A DNA stretch of 64,000 nucleotides from Welwitschia mirabilis (Eukaryota; Gnetophyta; Gnetopsida; Welwitschiales). The translations under genes and the position numbers were made by a program. How positions within the stretch are numbered: position 1 is the first letter of the stretch; each line of letters starts with the position of its first letter. The stretch spans positions 227,927,205 through 227,991,204 of the forward strand of contig JBOZIK010000001.1 in the NCBI GenBank assembly GCA_051453625.1, read 5' to 3'. Positions 48,608-61,794 of this stretch are shown in pieces. The notes beneath the pieces are model-generated. The model had not been told where the DNA came from and did no database searches. It saw only the letters and a list, made by a program, of their open reading frames with translations.

Positions 48608-49204
48608 AGCAATCCTCCAATTCATTAAGAAAAAAATTTTAAAAATTGTAAGAAATAGAGAGAAAAAGTTTTCTTAACACCAATGAGACTATGAAATGTC
48701 ATGGTCTCTAAAGATACACTATTTATGAGATACATACCTCCTTAGTTAGCTTCTGAATTATAGATAATAAAGCTTCTAAACTTTAATTATTATATTATTT
48801 ATATTAAGTTTTATTCATGATGAGTAAAACATATACTTTAGAGAAAATCATAAAATAAATAAACTCCTTTTTATTCAGATCTTAAGATACATTAATAAGA
48901 TACTTAAAGGTGATAAGATGATCTTTGTAGAATAATATTTCTAAAAGTATACTTCATAAATTATTAAATTTTATTTTTCTTTATACATATAACAATTTTT
49001 AATTTAATGGTAGTATCTCAAAGTTTTATAAAAATATTACAATTAATTATTAAGTATTTAATATAATTTATTTATCTTCATAAATACATAACAAATCTAT
49101 TAAAACATTATTATTTATTCAATCAAGTTCCAGTGAATAATTATGTCTTTTTCTCAAACCACTTCTCAAATAATAAATTCATTTAAAATTTGCCCATATA
49201 AGCC
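48608..49204. other. Spacer between elements C and E
   Basis: About 600 bp of AT-rich sequence with no recognised feature. It should contain the target-site flanks of both neighbours, but no clear 5-bp target duplication could be matched by eye. Confidence 0.5.
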
Positions 49205-50267
49205 TTATTAGGACTAGATATCATAGAGGGAAGAGGTGAATAGAATAACAAGAACGAAAATTTTTACTTTTAACTATTTAACAATGCTTTTAAACTTTAA
49301 TGAATGATAAGAAGTAAAAGTCACATGAGTAATACTATTAGCTAAGTATAATTAAGAATAATAAAAATTAAAAAAAAGAATCACAAGAAAAGCACGTGGA
49401 ATATTAGAAAACAAGCCCATTCTTCTTTATTAAGGAGTTCCTTCAATCCATCAGTTTTACAACACTTTATGATAGCTCTCCATCAAAGATACAATCAGAT
49501 TTTCTAGAAATCCTTAACCTCTAAGCAAGATTAATAGCTTCTTTTACAATTAGAGTAAGTATAATGAGTGAGAGATAAATATAAGTGGTATGCAATAATA
49601 AAATTAGATTTAATAACTACAAAATAAAAAACTTATTTACAAGTACAATAGTTTTTTAATTATATAGTAAGTAAATCCTGATTGTTGTATGTCAAATTTC
49701 TAAGAATTATAGTTATTGATGAGGTTATAATGGTTGTTTACCCTTCTAAAAAATGGTTAAATTTCATTTCTATTGGATCCTTATAGTGATAATTAAGTGC
49801 ATAGTAATCAATCCCTTCGTAGGATCTAGTCAAACCATTCAACTAGTTAACCATTTTTTTTAGTTAATTAACCTATGAATGAGAGATTCTATTAAAATTT
49901 ATTTTGAATAAATCAACCCATCTAAGATTCTAGTCAACTTTTTAAAAATTATGTGTACAGATTCTGTAATAAGGGCTTATCTCCCAAATGCAATTACTTT
50001 GAAATGTAATCCATTTTCTATATAGTAGGTACGTAACCTTTATGTCATACTCAACAGATAATCTCTTGATTCCACCTATTTCACATTTGATTAATTTCTT
50101 TATCCTTATTAATTACTTATATCATCTAGTCTTTTGATTCACTGGTTTTATCCTTTATTTACTAAAGCATTAGACCTACTTTAGGACCTAGGAAATACAT
50201 TCAAGGCATTAGCTTTACTTTACTAAGAATTTAGTTTTTCATCAATAGATAATCAAAATATGTAACA
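49205..50267 (-). repeat. LTR E, 3' LTR of the Sirevirus-like element
   Basis: About 1.06 kb, aligning in the same orientation with 58,856-59,961. Shared phrases include ccatcaaagatacaatcagatttt / ccatcaaagatgcaatgggatttt, cttcttttacaattagagtaagtataatgagtgagag, and caaggcattagctttactttactaagaattt. On the minus strand it starts TGTTACA at 50,267. Confidence 0.75.
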
Positions 50268-53200
50268 TTATCCTTCTTTATTATTAATGATAAACAAATC
50301 TTATTTTATGCCTCCCACAAGTGTATGCTCCCCTTAAGCCTATTCATCTCCTATTAAAACATGTTAAACATATAACACATTTGAAATGTAAATTGACATG
50401 AGTATTAAAAAGTAAAACTATATGATTCTAGGGAATATAACAATATGTAAAATAGCATTCAACACTTATTGAATAAATTAGCATAAAAAAAATAATATCT
50501 AGGAGTTATAATTATTTCAGGATGCATGAATAAGTAAATGAAAATTATTTAACTAAGCTTTAAAATCACATTTACTACATGCTACTATTAACATATCAAA
50601 GAAAAGATACAAAGGCATAATAAGTTATTAAAATTTTACGTGATAAAAAATTTGTCTACATCTTTAATCAAAAGTATTTCAATATAACTAGTTTCTATGG
50701 TAACTAATATATACTAAACAAAGTAATATATATAATATCTATAAAATGTATAAAATATAAATGAAAATGGGTAGATATCACTACTTTTTTAGTTAGACTT
50801 GGTATCTGACTCATGTAGTTATATGTTTTTTTTAGAAGAAAAAGATAATAATATAATAAAACAATAGCATCTTAGTATGTAACGTTAAAGAAGTGTAAAT
50901 GGTATTGGATTTGAGATGGCAGGGGAGCTAGTATATTAGAGTATTTAAGGATCTCTATGAAGGAGTCATCTTTTCATGTGATAAAGGTCTAACTAAGTAG
51001 TTTCCTATGGTGATGGTATTTCTTGTAGTCTCTCCATTTTAGCTACTAACTCCTCATCTACTTTATCTTTAGATTATTATTCCTCCTCTTATTCTTCTTT
51101 TTGTTATTAAGTTGATTCTATCTCTTCTTCTTATAATGCCTCCTTCTATTTCTCCTTTTATTAAGCTTCATTCTATTTATTTGTAGATGAACTTAGATAC
51201 TTTAATGGAGGAATCGACTAAGAAGTCTTTAAATAAGTAATTTTTAGAGATAAGCAACATCCACCTCACTCTAGTTCATACTTTCACTTATTTTCTCAAG
51301 AAATTAAATGACATGCTATTGGTTTTAACTTAATTCATAAATGTTCTAGATATAGATTGTAGCATATCAATAGCTAGCATATTGCTACCTCTAGAGTAAG
51401 TGGCATACTAATTTGGTATTCTACAAGGAGTGATAGGATGAGTTCATTTGGCCTACTTAGTATGAGTATGGCCTACAAATTATGCATGTGAGCTAAGATG
51501 GAATATCCAGAGGTTGCAATGTATGAGTAATGATAACATTATGCTATGAAAGAGGAATTCTAAATTTCGTACATCTATTTATAATCAATTCTTCATCCCA
51601 CAACATACAATTCTCATACTACGATATGTGCATCATGAATTTGAAGATCAACATGGATGCATTAATGGAGTTTAAGTGAATAATGAGTGTAAGAATTTAA
51701 GACATTAAAGTATAAATTCATTCCTATGAACACCTAATGGAAGAAAAGTATATAAAAAGAGTAAGTAAACCACATGATAAAAAGAGATAAGGTTTTTTAC
51801 TTTAAATGCTATAGTTGATTCATAATGAAAATACCATTCACATAGCTCACATGCATTATAAAATATATTAGAATACTTGAATGTGCCAAATATGAGATGA
51901 AGCATTCCATTCTAAGAAATGTTCAGTACTTTTCCAACTAGGCCTAATATAACTTCAAAGCCCAATCTTAATATCTTAATCTATATGACATGATTTCATA
52001 AACAAGCCATATTAGTATTGATACATAACAAACCAAAAATTTAAATAACCCTCTTTGGATGGGTCTCAAGAATAGGTGTTCATTTCTAATATTAAAATAT
52101 TTAGACTATAGGACTAGTGAGACTATTAAAGTAACTTACATTAATCATGCTATCTAAGGATAGTATTATCATGTAAATCATTTTTGAATTTGATTCTTGT
52201 GTCTTAATTCATCCTCATAATAGATCTATTTGTCATGCACAAAATCTAGATTCCTCAATTTTTTAATTGTTAGTAAATTGAGTGAATCCTCTTATGACTC
52301 TGGGTATCATGCCTACATTCAAAACATTTAACTAGTATAAACTAATATAAATTACATAATGAGCATAAACATACATAGTAAATGGAATATTCTAAAGGCG
52401 AGTTATTAAAGATTTAAAGCATATATAATAGTAGATATCTTTTAGGGGGAAATATATAAGACACCATGATTTAATATACCAATAATTTCATCAAATAGTT
52501 AATACTCATTCTATAATTCGTGTAAGAAAAAATTTAAGGACCCTTAGCTAGAATAACAAAAATCTTGTACATCATTTTTAAAGAAAATAAGCTAAGGTAC
52601 CAAGTACTCATATATTAAAAGGACAAATAGAAGAGAAGAATATTAGATCCATGGAAATTTCATTCATGTGAATGTGATAAGGATTCAAAATGTAAAAAAT
52701 AAACTAGATTATTATTACATCTAAGAAAAATGGTTGAAAAAATTAGAAACTACACTAGATATAAGTAAAGGCACAAGTTAAATGATAAAAAAGAAAAAGA
52801 AAAAAATTAAAAGATAAAATATGAGAAAAATATTACCAAACCCATTTAAATCTAAAGTAAGAATAAATAAATGTATGATAAGGATAAAAGTACAAGGTGT
52901 AGTCCTGAATCTAGCTAAAGATCACATAAATAATTCATGTAGATTGAAAAAAACAAGAAACTACATTACAAATATTGAAAAGTATATGAAGTAAGGAACC
53001 CTAAGTAGGGTATTTAAATAAATAATAGTCAATCCCTATGCATAGGTAATCAATCATTGTTAATTAAAAAAAAAAGAAATATGAGGTTTTTAGGGTATGC
53101 AAAGTCCACATGCTGTGAATACTTATTGATTATTTTACAAAAATGATAGCATCCAAGCAGGTGGTGACTGACTAAAGAGATATAAGAGGTTAACTACTTA

Positions 53201-53500
53201 GAGATTTGAGAAGAACTTAAACATGGAGGATCAACTATTTAATGATTTATAATTTATCAAAAGAGACTTAAATAAAATTTCAAGTAAGAAGAATAAAAAA
53301 GGGTTAATTATGTAGTTATAGTTATTTAATTACCTAAGAATTAAGAGAGAATGATATGAAGTTAAGAGAGAGGGGATTATCAATCTTCAAATAGGTGAAG
53401 AGGGATATTTCTTAATCTTATGCATATTGGATAGAAGGAGTTATATATTAATATGTAGCCCAAGATTGGGAGATTTGCATAATAACATAAATCTATCTAG
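50268..53500 (-). other. 3' region of Sirevirus-like element E, unassigned
   Basis: About 3.2 kb between RNase H and the 3' LTR, longer than a plain copia element needs. Some Sireviruses carry an env-like or other extra frame here. I found no domain. The longest minus frame (51,705-51,905, 66 codons) is not recognised. A Ser/Leu-rich stretch at 51,000-51,330 reads better on the plus strand, which could mean a nested insertion or chance. A cluster of T-rich, partly repeated 'cttcttctt' codons lies at 51,070-51,170. Confidence 0.4.
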
Positions 53501-53524
53501 GGAGAGAAATATGATGAATATATC

Positions 53525-54900
53525 TGTAAGTTGTTATTATTTGAAACATATTCAAGATGGGTGTCCTTACTTTTCACATGATCCCTAATAAAATAATGTC
53601 AGATATTAATGTGTTTAATTCAAGAGTGAAGAACAAGATTATTAGATATGTTGACGACACTAGAATTATCATAGAAGATAAGTCTATTAGACTTATGAAT
53701 ATATAAATCTTTTAAAGCATCATGATTTCATAAGATTTTTGAAACACAACTACCACATGCTACATACTCATCTTGTATAGTACAAAGCATAGTAAATGTT
53801 TTTTTTTATTTTTATTTTTTACTATTTCAACTTATAATATATGATCTTAAGAAGAAGCAATAGTGACTAGTATGTTTATATCATTATTAGAATTAGCCCA
53901 CTTAGCATTAGAGAAAGTAGAAAAATGAAAACTAGATTCTTTATGATAACAAATTACATAGTTGAATGTGGAACTTTGATAACTCAAGATCCTCCTAATA
54001 GCTTTTAAATGATATTATTTAAATTTTGATTGATTCTTCACATATAGTCCAAAAACAAAACTAATGTTTGACCTAATTGCAGTGAGATAGAAGAGGATTC
54101 TAATAATTCTTTAATATATCTTTGTGTTCACATTCTTTCCCTTCCCATTAACATCAATTTTGACATTGTTTGCCACTAGTGTAGTAATAAATTTATTATG
54201 TTTTATGCCAAACTTATTTACTACTTGGCTTGCAAACTATTGTTGTAATAAGAAACTTGTCCTTTCTTTTTTTATTCTAAAAACCAAGATATATTTAAAG
54301 CTTACATAGATGGCTTATCTCAAAATAGTTAGTCATTAGTTTTACAAAGTTATAAGACAAAGAATATAAACTAGAGCCAAAGATAATATCATCAACCTAA
54401 ATTTAATGTAAACTAAAATTTGATTTATTTTTTTGAATGATTAAATTCTTATCTATCTTGCCTATAATAATATTATGCTTATAAAGAAAATAATTTAGTT
54501 TTTCATACCATGTGCAAGGAGCTTTCTTTAATCTAAAAGAGAGCCTTCTTAGAAGAATTTGGTTATTTAAAACCAAGGAATTATTCTACATATACTAATT
54601 TATTTAATATTCCATTCAAAAAGTTACTTTTCACATTTATGTGATAAATTTTAAAATTATAAAAATAAGATAATTCAAGAAAAATCTTAACAGATTCTAA
54701 TCTAACTACTAAGCTAAATGTTTTTTCAAAATATATACCTTACATTTGGAAGTATTCTTGAGCTACTAACCTTGTTTTCTTTCTTATTACTTTAGAGTTT
54801 TAATTTAGTTTATTTTTAAAGATCCATTTTATACTAGTCATATTATGATCCTTCAGTCAAGATATAAGCTTTTAAACTTCATTTTTCTTGAATTAGTTTA
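53525..54900 (-). pseudogene. Reverse transcriptase-RNase H of Sirevirus-like element E
   Basis: Minus strand. RT carries F-L-N-G-type and L-K-Q-A-P-x-x-W-Y-type relics between about 54,640 and 54,480, then the active site V-D-D-I-I-F-G-S at 54,396-54,373, with both catalytic Asp codons intact. This phrase is characteristic of SIRE/Maximus-type copia. RNase H (about 53,870-53,525) shows E-Y-V-A-C-G-S-C, then D-N-S-S-V-V-N-I-S-N-N, K-H-I-N-I and F-I-R-D-H-V-K-S-K, in family order and spacing. Stops and shifts separate the blocks, so no product is expected. Confidence 0.8.
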
Positions 54901-55159
54901 ATTCTTATTACATGAAATTTATTCAATTTTCATCATTTTTCACTTTTTAAAAGTTCTCATATTTCATAAATATGTTTACATGTTAAGCATCTCATCTTTA
55001 TCTTAGCAAAGACATCACCTATAACTAAGTAAATTGATAGATCTTTAGGTGTGATTATGTCCTTGGATTTTGGTTGAGAAAAGAGGTACTTTATTACTTA
55101 GTTGATGAAGAATGACTAGAGGGGTTGAAGTAGAGGTTTGAGGGTTTGACTTTATTCTT

Positions 55160-56060
55160 TCAATGATATACTACTTCTTTTTCTTCTTCTTTAGCATTAT
55201 TTCCTCCTTCATTAATTTCTACATGCATACACTCTTCTAGTTTATCCAAGCTTAAGTTGAATGCTCTATAAGACTTGTTCATATTTGAGCAATTTAAAAA
55301 AGTTCCTTGGACTAATTTAGAATTAAATTGCTTTATATTGTTATCATTCTTTAATATGTAGCATTTATTTAACACATTAGGTCTCTTATCCTTTTGTAGC
55401 TTATAGGAAGTCTTAGTTGTTTCTAGTCTAATGAAGGCATGGTTAGAAATATAGAAAGAAGTGTTAAATGCTTCTGTTCAAAATCTCTTAGTCATATCCT
55501 TTTCTTAGAACATTATTCTAGTCATCTCTTAAAGCACTATGTTCTTCCTTTCTACCACTCCATTTTTTTGAGATATCTTAGGTTCTAAAGACTCAAGGAA
55601 ATGCCCTTCTCTTAAAATCATCCTTAAAACATTTTGTTTATAAATTCATCACTATAATCATTTAGTTTTTATTTATGTTATAATTAGTTTTATTTTAAAT
55701 CTATTTTATAACACATTAAGTTTGTTAAAGGCCTAATTTTGTATCTAAGAAATACAACCCATATAAATATAGAGTTATCATCCACTATTGCTAAGAATAT
55801 TTCTTACTAATAAGACTTTTAATAGGAGTTGATCTTACCAAGTCTAAGTAAAGAAATTTTAAAGCTTTTGGAAGTTTATTTAATTAATCTTAGTGAAGAT
55901 TTTATAGGTTTACTTTTCTAATTTACAAGCCTTACATATATCTCCTTCCTTTTTTATTCATTTTTGGCATACCCTTAACTAGATCATGTTTTATAATGTT
56001 ATAAATATCTTTGCAATTAACATGGCCTAGAAATTTATGTCAAAGTATACTTTTCCTAAA
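55160..56060 (-). pseudogene. Integrase of Sirevirus-like element E
   Basis: Minus strand. The N-terminal zinc-binding start L-x-H-K-F-L-G-H-V-N is near 56,040-56,005 (family L-W-H-R-R-L-G-H-A-N). It is followed by D-L-V-K-G-M-P-K near 55,975. The end of the catalytic core reads N-G-V-V-E-R-K-N at about 55,565-55,540, next to E-M-T-R-I-M. The C-terminal region is an open 71-codon frame (55,375-55,160) with K-C-Y-I-L-K-N, G-T-F-L-N-C-S, K-S-Y-R-A-F-N and E-E-C-M-H-V. These match, in order, the C-x-I-L-N, G-I-F-L-G-Y-S, K-A-Y-R-V-F-N and E-E-S-I-H-V blocks of SIRE-type elements. It is broken by stops elsewhere. Confidence 0.8.
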
Positions 56061-57560
56061 GGAGCTAAAAGATAAATATTTAGTTGCTAGTAATTGTTTA
56101 ATTAAATAAAAATTATGATCTTCATCACTAGAAATAATTGCTCTACCATTTTATCTAACACATGATAATTGAAATGCAATAAAAAAAATGTACATACCTA
56201 TATCACATATTTGGTTGATGCTTAAAAAATTACGTTTTAGCTTATTTATATATGGTACATTATGAATGATATGGAAATCCTTACCTCAAACAATTCTAAT
56301 TTCTTCTACCATTTCCTTGTCATTTTCTTGAAAGTGATAGCAGCTTCATCACATTTTCCATATTTGTAAGCTTGCTAGTATCCCTTGTCATATGCCTTAA
56401 ACATTAACTATCAAAATACTAGTAAACATTATTGTTAGTAAATAAAGTTATATGAATCAATGAAATTTTATGAGCTTTATCATTACTACATCTAGTATCA
56501 AATTTTAATTTCTTTTTAATAAACTAAAACCTAACTTAAAAACTTATTCCTACCATAATGAGTTAATTTAGTGTATTCAAATCTATTATAAGAGTAACAT
56601 ATAAGATATCTCCTACTCTTTTTATCAAATCCAATTTTATGTAAGTAGGATTAAATATCACCTAACCTGTAGCTATTTATGAGTGATTATTTAACATTAA
56701 AGATAGAAGGATATTTTCTTGAATAGGTATAAATAGAGAAATATGAGAGAGATGGTATGAATCCCAAATCACTCTTATTACTAGGAATTATTTATTTGAT
56801 TAACATAGTCTTCAAATAATGATTACCTATAGAAAATTTCAAGATAATTCTATGAAACTTACTAATCTTGAATAATAGACACTCACATTTATGTCCCCTT
56901 GCTTTGGAAATTTCTTAAAGGTATTTGAGCTTCTTGTCATAATTGTTACCTTATTTGCCATATCCCTCTTCGCATGATCTAATTTAGTTGAGATGACCTT
57001 ATTTTCTTTCTTAATTTAAGTCACCTTTTTTGAGATGAGTTTTTCCTTTGAGGATTCAATTACTTTTATCATATATCTTATTATAGACTTTAATTAAAGA
57101 GTTATCATGCTGATCATCCTCTGTCTAATCATCATTCATATTTTTCACCATGATTTCCTATTCCCCTTTGATATTAAAGAACTAGTCCTCTTCATTATTA
57201 TAAACATCATTACCTAAATGATCTAAAGCATTTCCTAAGTCTAATTCATGAGGGTTAGCTAAATCCAAATCAAAACCATTATTAGTTTTAGATAAAGTAG
57301 AAACATCATAAGAAATAAAAGCCCTTAAGAATAACTTCTTTTTGCTTTATCCTTATCTCTATCAGATTTATCATTACTATTCCAAGTGATCCCATGGAAT
57401 TTGTTTCCTTAACATTCTATAATGCCATCTTTTTTATATTATTAGGACATTTTATAGCCATATGAACAAATAATTTCACTTATAGTATTGGAGTGCTCTT
57501 TTTATTTAACCTAATCTTGGGTTTATGAGATGTTCCTTTATGTCTCTTCTAGTCTTTCAT
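56061..57560 (-). pseudogene. gag C-terminus and protease of Sirevirus-like element E
   Basis: Minus strand. A zinc-knuckle relic at 57,464-57,420 reads H-M-A-I-K-C-P-N-N-I-K-K-M-A, the second half of the C-x-x-C-x-x-x-G-H-x-A-x-x-C knuckle; the first two Cys are damaged. An acidic and Lys-rich stretch follows (57,300-56,930) that could be the coiled-coil-like part common in Sirevirus gag. The protease active-site region near 56,425-56,370 reads Y-F-D-S-stop-C-L-R-H-M-T-R-D. This matches the SIRE-type W-Y-L-D-S-G-C-S-R-H-M-T-G-D, with the Gly lost to a stop. Confidence 0.75.
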
Positions 57561-58800
57561 TTCTTAGCTAGTGATATTTTCTTGAATTAGTTATTAAATA
57601 AGGCTAGATCTTCATCTAAGTCAAAATTAGATTCAAAAGATGATGAACTAGAAGTATCATTTTTTATCTTAGTATGAGGGATTTGATTAACCTTNNNNNN
57701 NNNNNNNNNNNNNNNNNNNNNNNNNNNNNNNNNNNNNNNNNNNNNNNNNNNNNNNNNNNNNNNNNNNNNNNNNNNNNNNNNNNNNNNNNNNNNNNNNNNN
57801 NNNNNNNNNNNNNNNNNNNNNNNNNNNNNNNNNNNNNNNNNNNNNNNNNNNNNNNNNNNNNNNNNNNNNNNNNNNNNNNNNNNNNNNNNNNNNNNNNNNN
57901 NNNNNNNNNNNNNNNNNNNNNNNNNNNNNNNNNNNNNNNNNNNNNNNNNNNNNNNNNNNNNNNNNNNNNNNNNNNNNNNNNNNNNNNNNNNNNNNNNNNN
58001 NNNNNNNNNNNNNNNNNNNNNNNNNNNNNNNNNNNNNNNNNNNNNNNNNNNNNNNNNNNNNNNNNNNNNNNNNNNNNNNNNNNNNNNNNNNNNNNNNNNN
58101 NNNNNNNNNNNNNNNNNNNNNNNNNNNNNNNNNNNNNNACCTCTACCTTTGTTATCTTTATGAAGATGTATTAGTTCAAAGGTTATTATATGACTTATTA
58201 ACTCTTATAGCTTGATCTTCTCAACATTTTTGGTATCTTGTTTTTATAATTCTTTAGAAAATACATTAAAATATTTTTGGGAATTTGGGTAGTTTTAAAT
58301 GATTTCCTAAGCCTCCATAGACCATTTAATATGTCCATTAGCTTGTTACTAAATTTTATGAAGGTATTGTCTTCCTATATTCTTATTTGTTCAAATTGTA
58401 TTATGAGAACTTGTTTTTTGATTTCTTTTTCTCCATCTAGTTTATTGATTTACAAGTGGTTTAAAATAATTCCAAATTTCTTTTAGTAGTAGGAAAATTT
58501 CTAACCTTTCATAGTTCTCTACATTTATCCTATAATAGCTCACAATCATAGCCTTCTTATTCAACATTTCATAGTCCTTAGTCTTCATTCTATCATTGAT
58601 TTATTTATTTAATCACTCTAACATTTATAACTCTATCATTTTTCTTGTCATTAGTGAAGTAAATCCTTGCTCTAGTATGGTCTAGTAGTTAAAACTGATG
58701 GCTTCAATAAGAACTTTCACTATATAATTTCAAAATTCATAGTTACCACCACTAAAGTAAGAAAGAAAATTGATTGATTTATCTTCTATCTCTAATCTTT
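57561..58800 (-). pseudogene. gag: gag N-terminus of Sirevirus-like element E
   Basis: Minus strand, with a 444-N gap (57,695-58,138) in the middle. Just inside the primer site, about 58,755-58,640 reads F-S-G-G-N-Y-E-F and continues V-L-I-E-A, like the copia gag start F-x-G-x-N-Y-x-x-W. The rest is Asn/Lys-rich with stops. Plus-strand frames at 57,674 and 58,277 are artefacts. Confidence 0.6.
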
Positions 58801-58841
58801 TATTTAAATAATTAAAAATCTATAAAAATATCCACATTAAA

Positions 58842-58854
58842 GTTTTGATACTAA
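58842..58854 (-). other. Primer binding site relic (tRNA-iMet type) of element E
   Basis: The minus strand reads TTAGTATCAAAAC, a decayed TTGGTATCAGAGC with G-to-A changes. It is directly inside LTR E's 3' end, which fixes the element's orientation. Confidence 0.65.
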
Positions 58855-58855
58855 T

Positions 58856-59961
58856 TTTTAGGATCAGTCTATAAGAAAAAGGTAAATAGGATAGAAATAA
58901 ATTAATGTTTATTTTTTACTATTTAACAATTATTACATACTTTAATCAATGATAATAAAAAAGAGTTACACTAATGATACTATCAATTAAGTATAATTGA
59001 TCATAACAAAAATAGGAAATAATAAACACAATAAAAGCATCAAAATAATTATAAAACAAGCTTTTTTTTCTCTATTAAGGATTATTTTTTTGCCAATTAC
59101 TACAATGAAAACTTGTGTTATTTTTCCATCAAAGATGCAATGGGATTTTTTAGTAATCCTCAACCTTCAGGCAAGCTTAATAACTTCTTTTATAGTTAGA
59201 TGAAGTATAGTAAGTGAGAGGGAAATAGAAGTTATGTGTAATAGTATAATTAATTCTAATACTTAGAGAATTAAAAGTTCTTTATAATTACAATAGTCTT
59301 TTAATTACATAGTGACTGAATCCTAACAATTGTACATCAATTTTTCAATAATTATAGCTATTGAAAAGATCAAAATGGTTTTTATCCTTCTAATGAATCT
59401 AGAATATAATAAAAGTTGACTTAGAGTAGATGCCTAAAATGATAGCCAATTATATACTAGTCCACCCTCTAATAAAAGCTAATTCACAACCCTTTGACAT
59501 GATCTTGTCAACTTCTTGAGTTAGTTGACTCTTGTTCTTAATCCATTGATTTATGAGTGAGATATTAAATTGAAATTGTTTTAAAGTAGTCAACCCCAAT
59601 GAGATGCTAGTTGATGGCTTAAAGGTAATGTGTACAACTCTTGTAATAGGTAGTTAATCCCAAATGCAAATGATCAACCACTTAAGAATGCAGTCCATTC
59701 TATTCGTAGAAGATAATTGACTTCCATCTCATACTCAATTAACTACTTAATGATTTTCTACATTCCATTTATTTCACATTTGATTTATCTCCTTATCCTA
59801 GTTAATCACTTGCATAATCTAACATTGTGCTTGGTTGATTTTGTTCTCTATGCATTAGAGCATCAGACCTCCTTTAGGACTTTTACAAGATATTCAAGGC
59901 ATTATCATTACTTTACTAATAATTTGGTTTGTCATCAATAGTTAAATTAAAAGGTGTAATA
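58856..59961 (-). repeat. LTR E, 5' LTR of the Sirevirus-like element
   Basis: Pairs with 49,205-50,267; about 1.1 kb. Together with the primer site and gene order it defines an element of about 10.8 kb running from 59,961 to 49,205 on the minus strand. The two LTRs differ at very many sites, so insertion is old. Plus-strand frames within it (58,997 and 59,717) are not genes. Confidence 0.75.
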
Positions 59962-61794
59962 GGACTTTCATGTCTATATCTCTTTTGGAGGTACTCTTTT
60001 AATTTTTGTAGAAGTTTTCTTAAATGAAAGGATGATTTTCTATTACAATTTAGAAGAAGTTTTGTTCCATTATTATTTTTAAATAATTCTTCATAAAAAT
60101 TTTGAATATCTTAAAAAGAAAAATCATATTTTATATTTTACTTATCTTGAAAAGAATCTCCAAAATTACTTGATCCTTTTTCAAGAAAATGTAATAATTC
60201 TAATTGTCTATCATTTCATAAATTATTTTCTTTTATTAAAAATCAAATTATTTTTTTCCCTTTACTTTTGATGATACTAAAGACCCATTCTCTCTTCTCT
60301 ACATTTACCATTTAATTACTATTTTTATTCATACATCATTTCTTAAATACGTGTTAAGTAATAACTAATAAATTTGTGAAAGATTTATGAAAGTATCTCA
60401 TCTTTTTTGGATTTTGAGTTGAATCTTTTTTTTTGTTATTTTACATAAAAAATTTCTTTTAAATTACTAAAAAAGATAAAAGTATATAGGAATAATAAGA
60501 TTAAGAGGCTAATGGAAAGATTTAACTAAGTCTTTCCCTATTCCAAGATGTTATACATTTGGAAAACTGAGTTCATTAGCGGTTAAGAAATTAATACTTA
60601 AACATCCTTAAGAATCTATAAAAGTAGAATCATTTGAGTTTGAATTTTTTTTGAATTCATTTAAAAGTAGAACATCTAATTGTTGTTTCCATTTTAGTAA
60701 TTATTTATTTTTATAACTTTATAATTTATATTAAGAAGACATATCCTACTTAATATTCCTTTCATAATCCAAGAATCCTTAAAGATTACAATTGATAATT
60801 TAAACCCTATTAAAACTAATTCTACCATCAACATTCCCATAAATAAAATATTTTTTTAGCTAGGTATTAAAATTGACAGGCTTACAAAAGGTTTTATCTA
60901 TTATATAACATAGCTTCATTTAGATAAAAGTTGAGAAAAACTAAATACAAACAAACTTCCATTGTATTAATTATATACTAATGTATTAATTATTCTCATG
61001 TATCTTTTTAATTTAAATCTATTTATCCAAGCTATTTTAGATTAAAATAGTAAATATCTAGATGGATTACCTCATATATTATTTTATTTATAAAATAAAT
61101 AATATTAAAGCTAAAAAATAATAAATATAAAAGGTATTTAACCTTTTAAGTATTTGCAATAATAAAAATTATCAAATATATTAAAGGAGGAAATTTTATA
61201 AAGACTAAGCTCTTTATCTATTTTAGAGCTACTAATATGTAAAATCCATAGTAGAAAGGCCTTAGAGTCCATTTTGTTGAATATTTAATAACTACATTAT
61301 ATTTCACAATCAAATAAGTAATTTTTCCTTCTTCTTGAAAAAATCTAAATATTTTCCATTCCTTTGTAAAAGGTCAAAACCAATTAAATCTTAGTATTAG
61401 TACAAATGAAGATTATGTAGATAAGTTATATTTCATTATTTTTATTTTTTATTTAATGATATATCTTGTATCCTTATTCTTATAATTTTACAAAATAATT
61501 TAAAGAACTTTTTAAAACTTGGTTTCTTATTTCGTAGTTAAAAACCTATATTTTATTTCATGTCCATTATATAATTTTAGCCTTATGATATCTTTCTTAT
61601 ATTATTTTGCTTTATCGTTATGGCACTAAATCAAGCCTTATTTTCCTACCTTAAGCAATTTATAATTAATGCTATTTACACACTTTTTATTAATCTTTGG
61701 TCATAACCAAAAAAACCTTTGATTATACTTAATCTAAATTTTTGAGCATATCCAAGAATAAAAAAGCATTTAAGACTCTTACCTTTAGGTTATT
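59962..61794. other. Unassigned AT-rich DNA
   Basis: About 1.8 kb without recognised proteins, RNA genes or repeats shared with the rest of the window. It has long A- and T-rich runs (for example around 60,430-60,490 and 61,060-61,130). It may be old non-element DNA or a repeat too decayed to see. Confidence 0.5.

Larger units (their letters stand above)
49205..59961 (-). mobile_element. Sirevirus-like Ty1/copia element E (whole)
   Basis: LTR, iMet primer site, gag, protease, integrase, RT, RNase H, a 3.2-kb 3' region, LTR: the complete copia order on the minus strand. Length, the V-D-D-I-I-F-G active site and the protease phrase D-S-x-C-x-R-H-M-T point to the SIRE/Maximus lineage. All genes are broken, so it could move only if proteins came from elsewhere. 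No target duplication was confirmed. Confidence 0.75.

Noticed and set aside
49211-49215. GGACT as a target-site duplication with 59,962-59,966 for element E
   Set aside because: The left copy falls inside the stretch that still aligns between the two LTRs, so it is probably part of the LTR and the match is by chance.
54124-54309. Plus-strand 61-codon hydrophobic frame as a small membrane protein gene
   Set aside because: It lies antisense to the RT/RNase H region of element E. Hydrophobic frames are common on the reverse of Lys/Asn-rich coding sequence.
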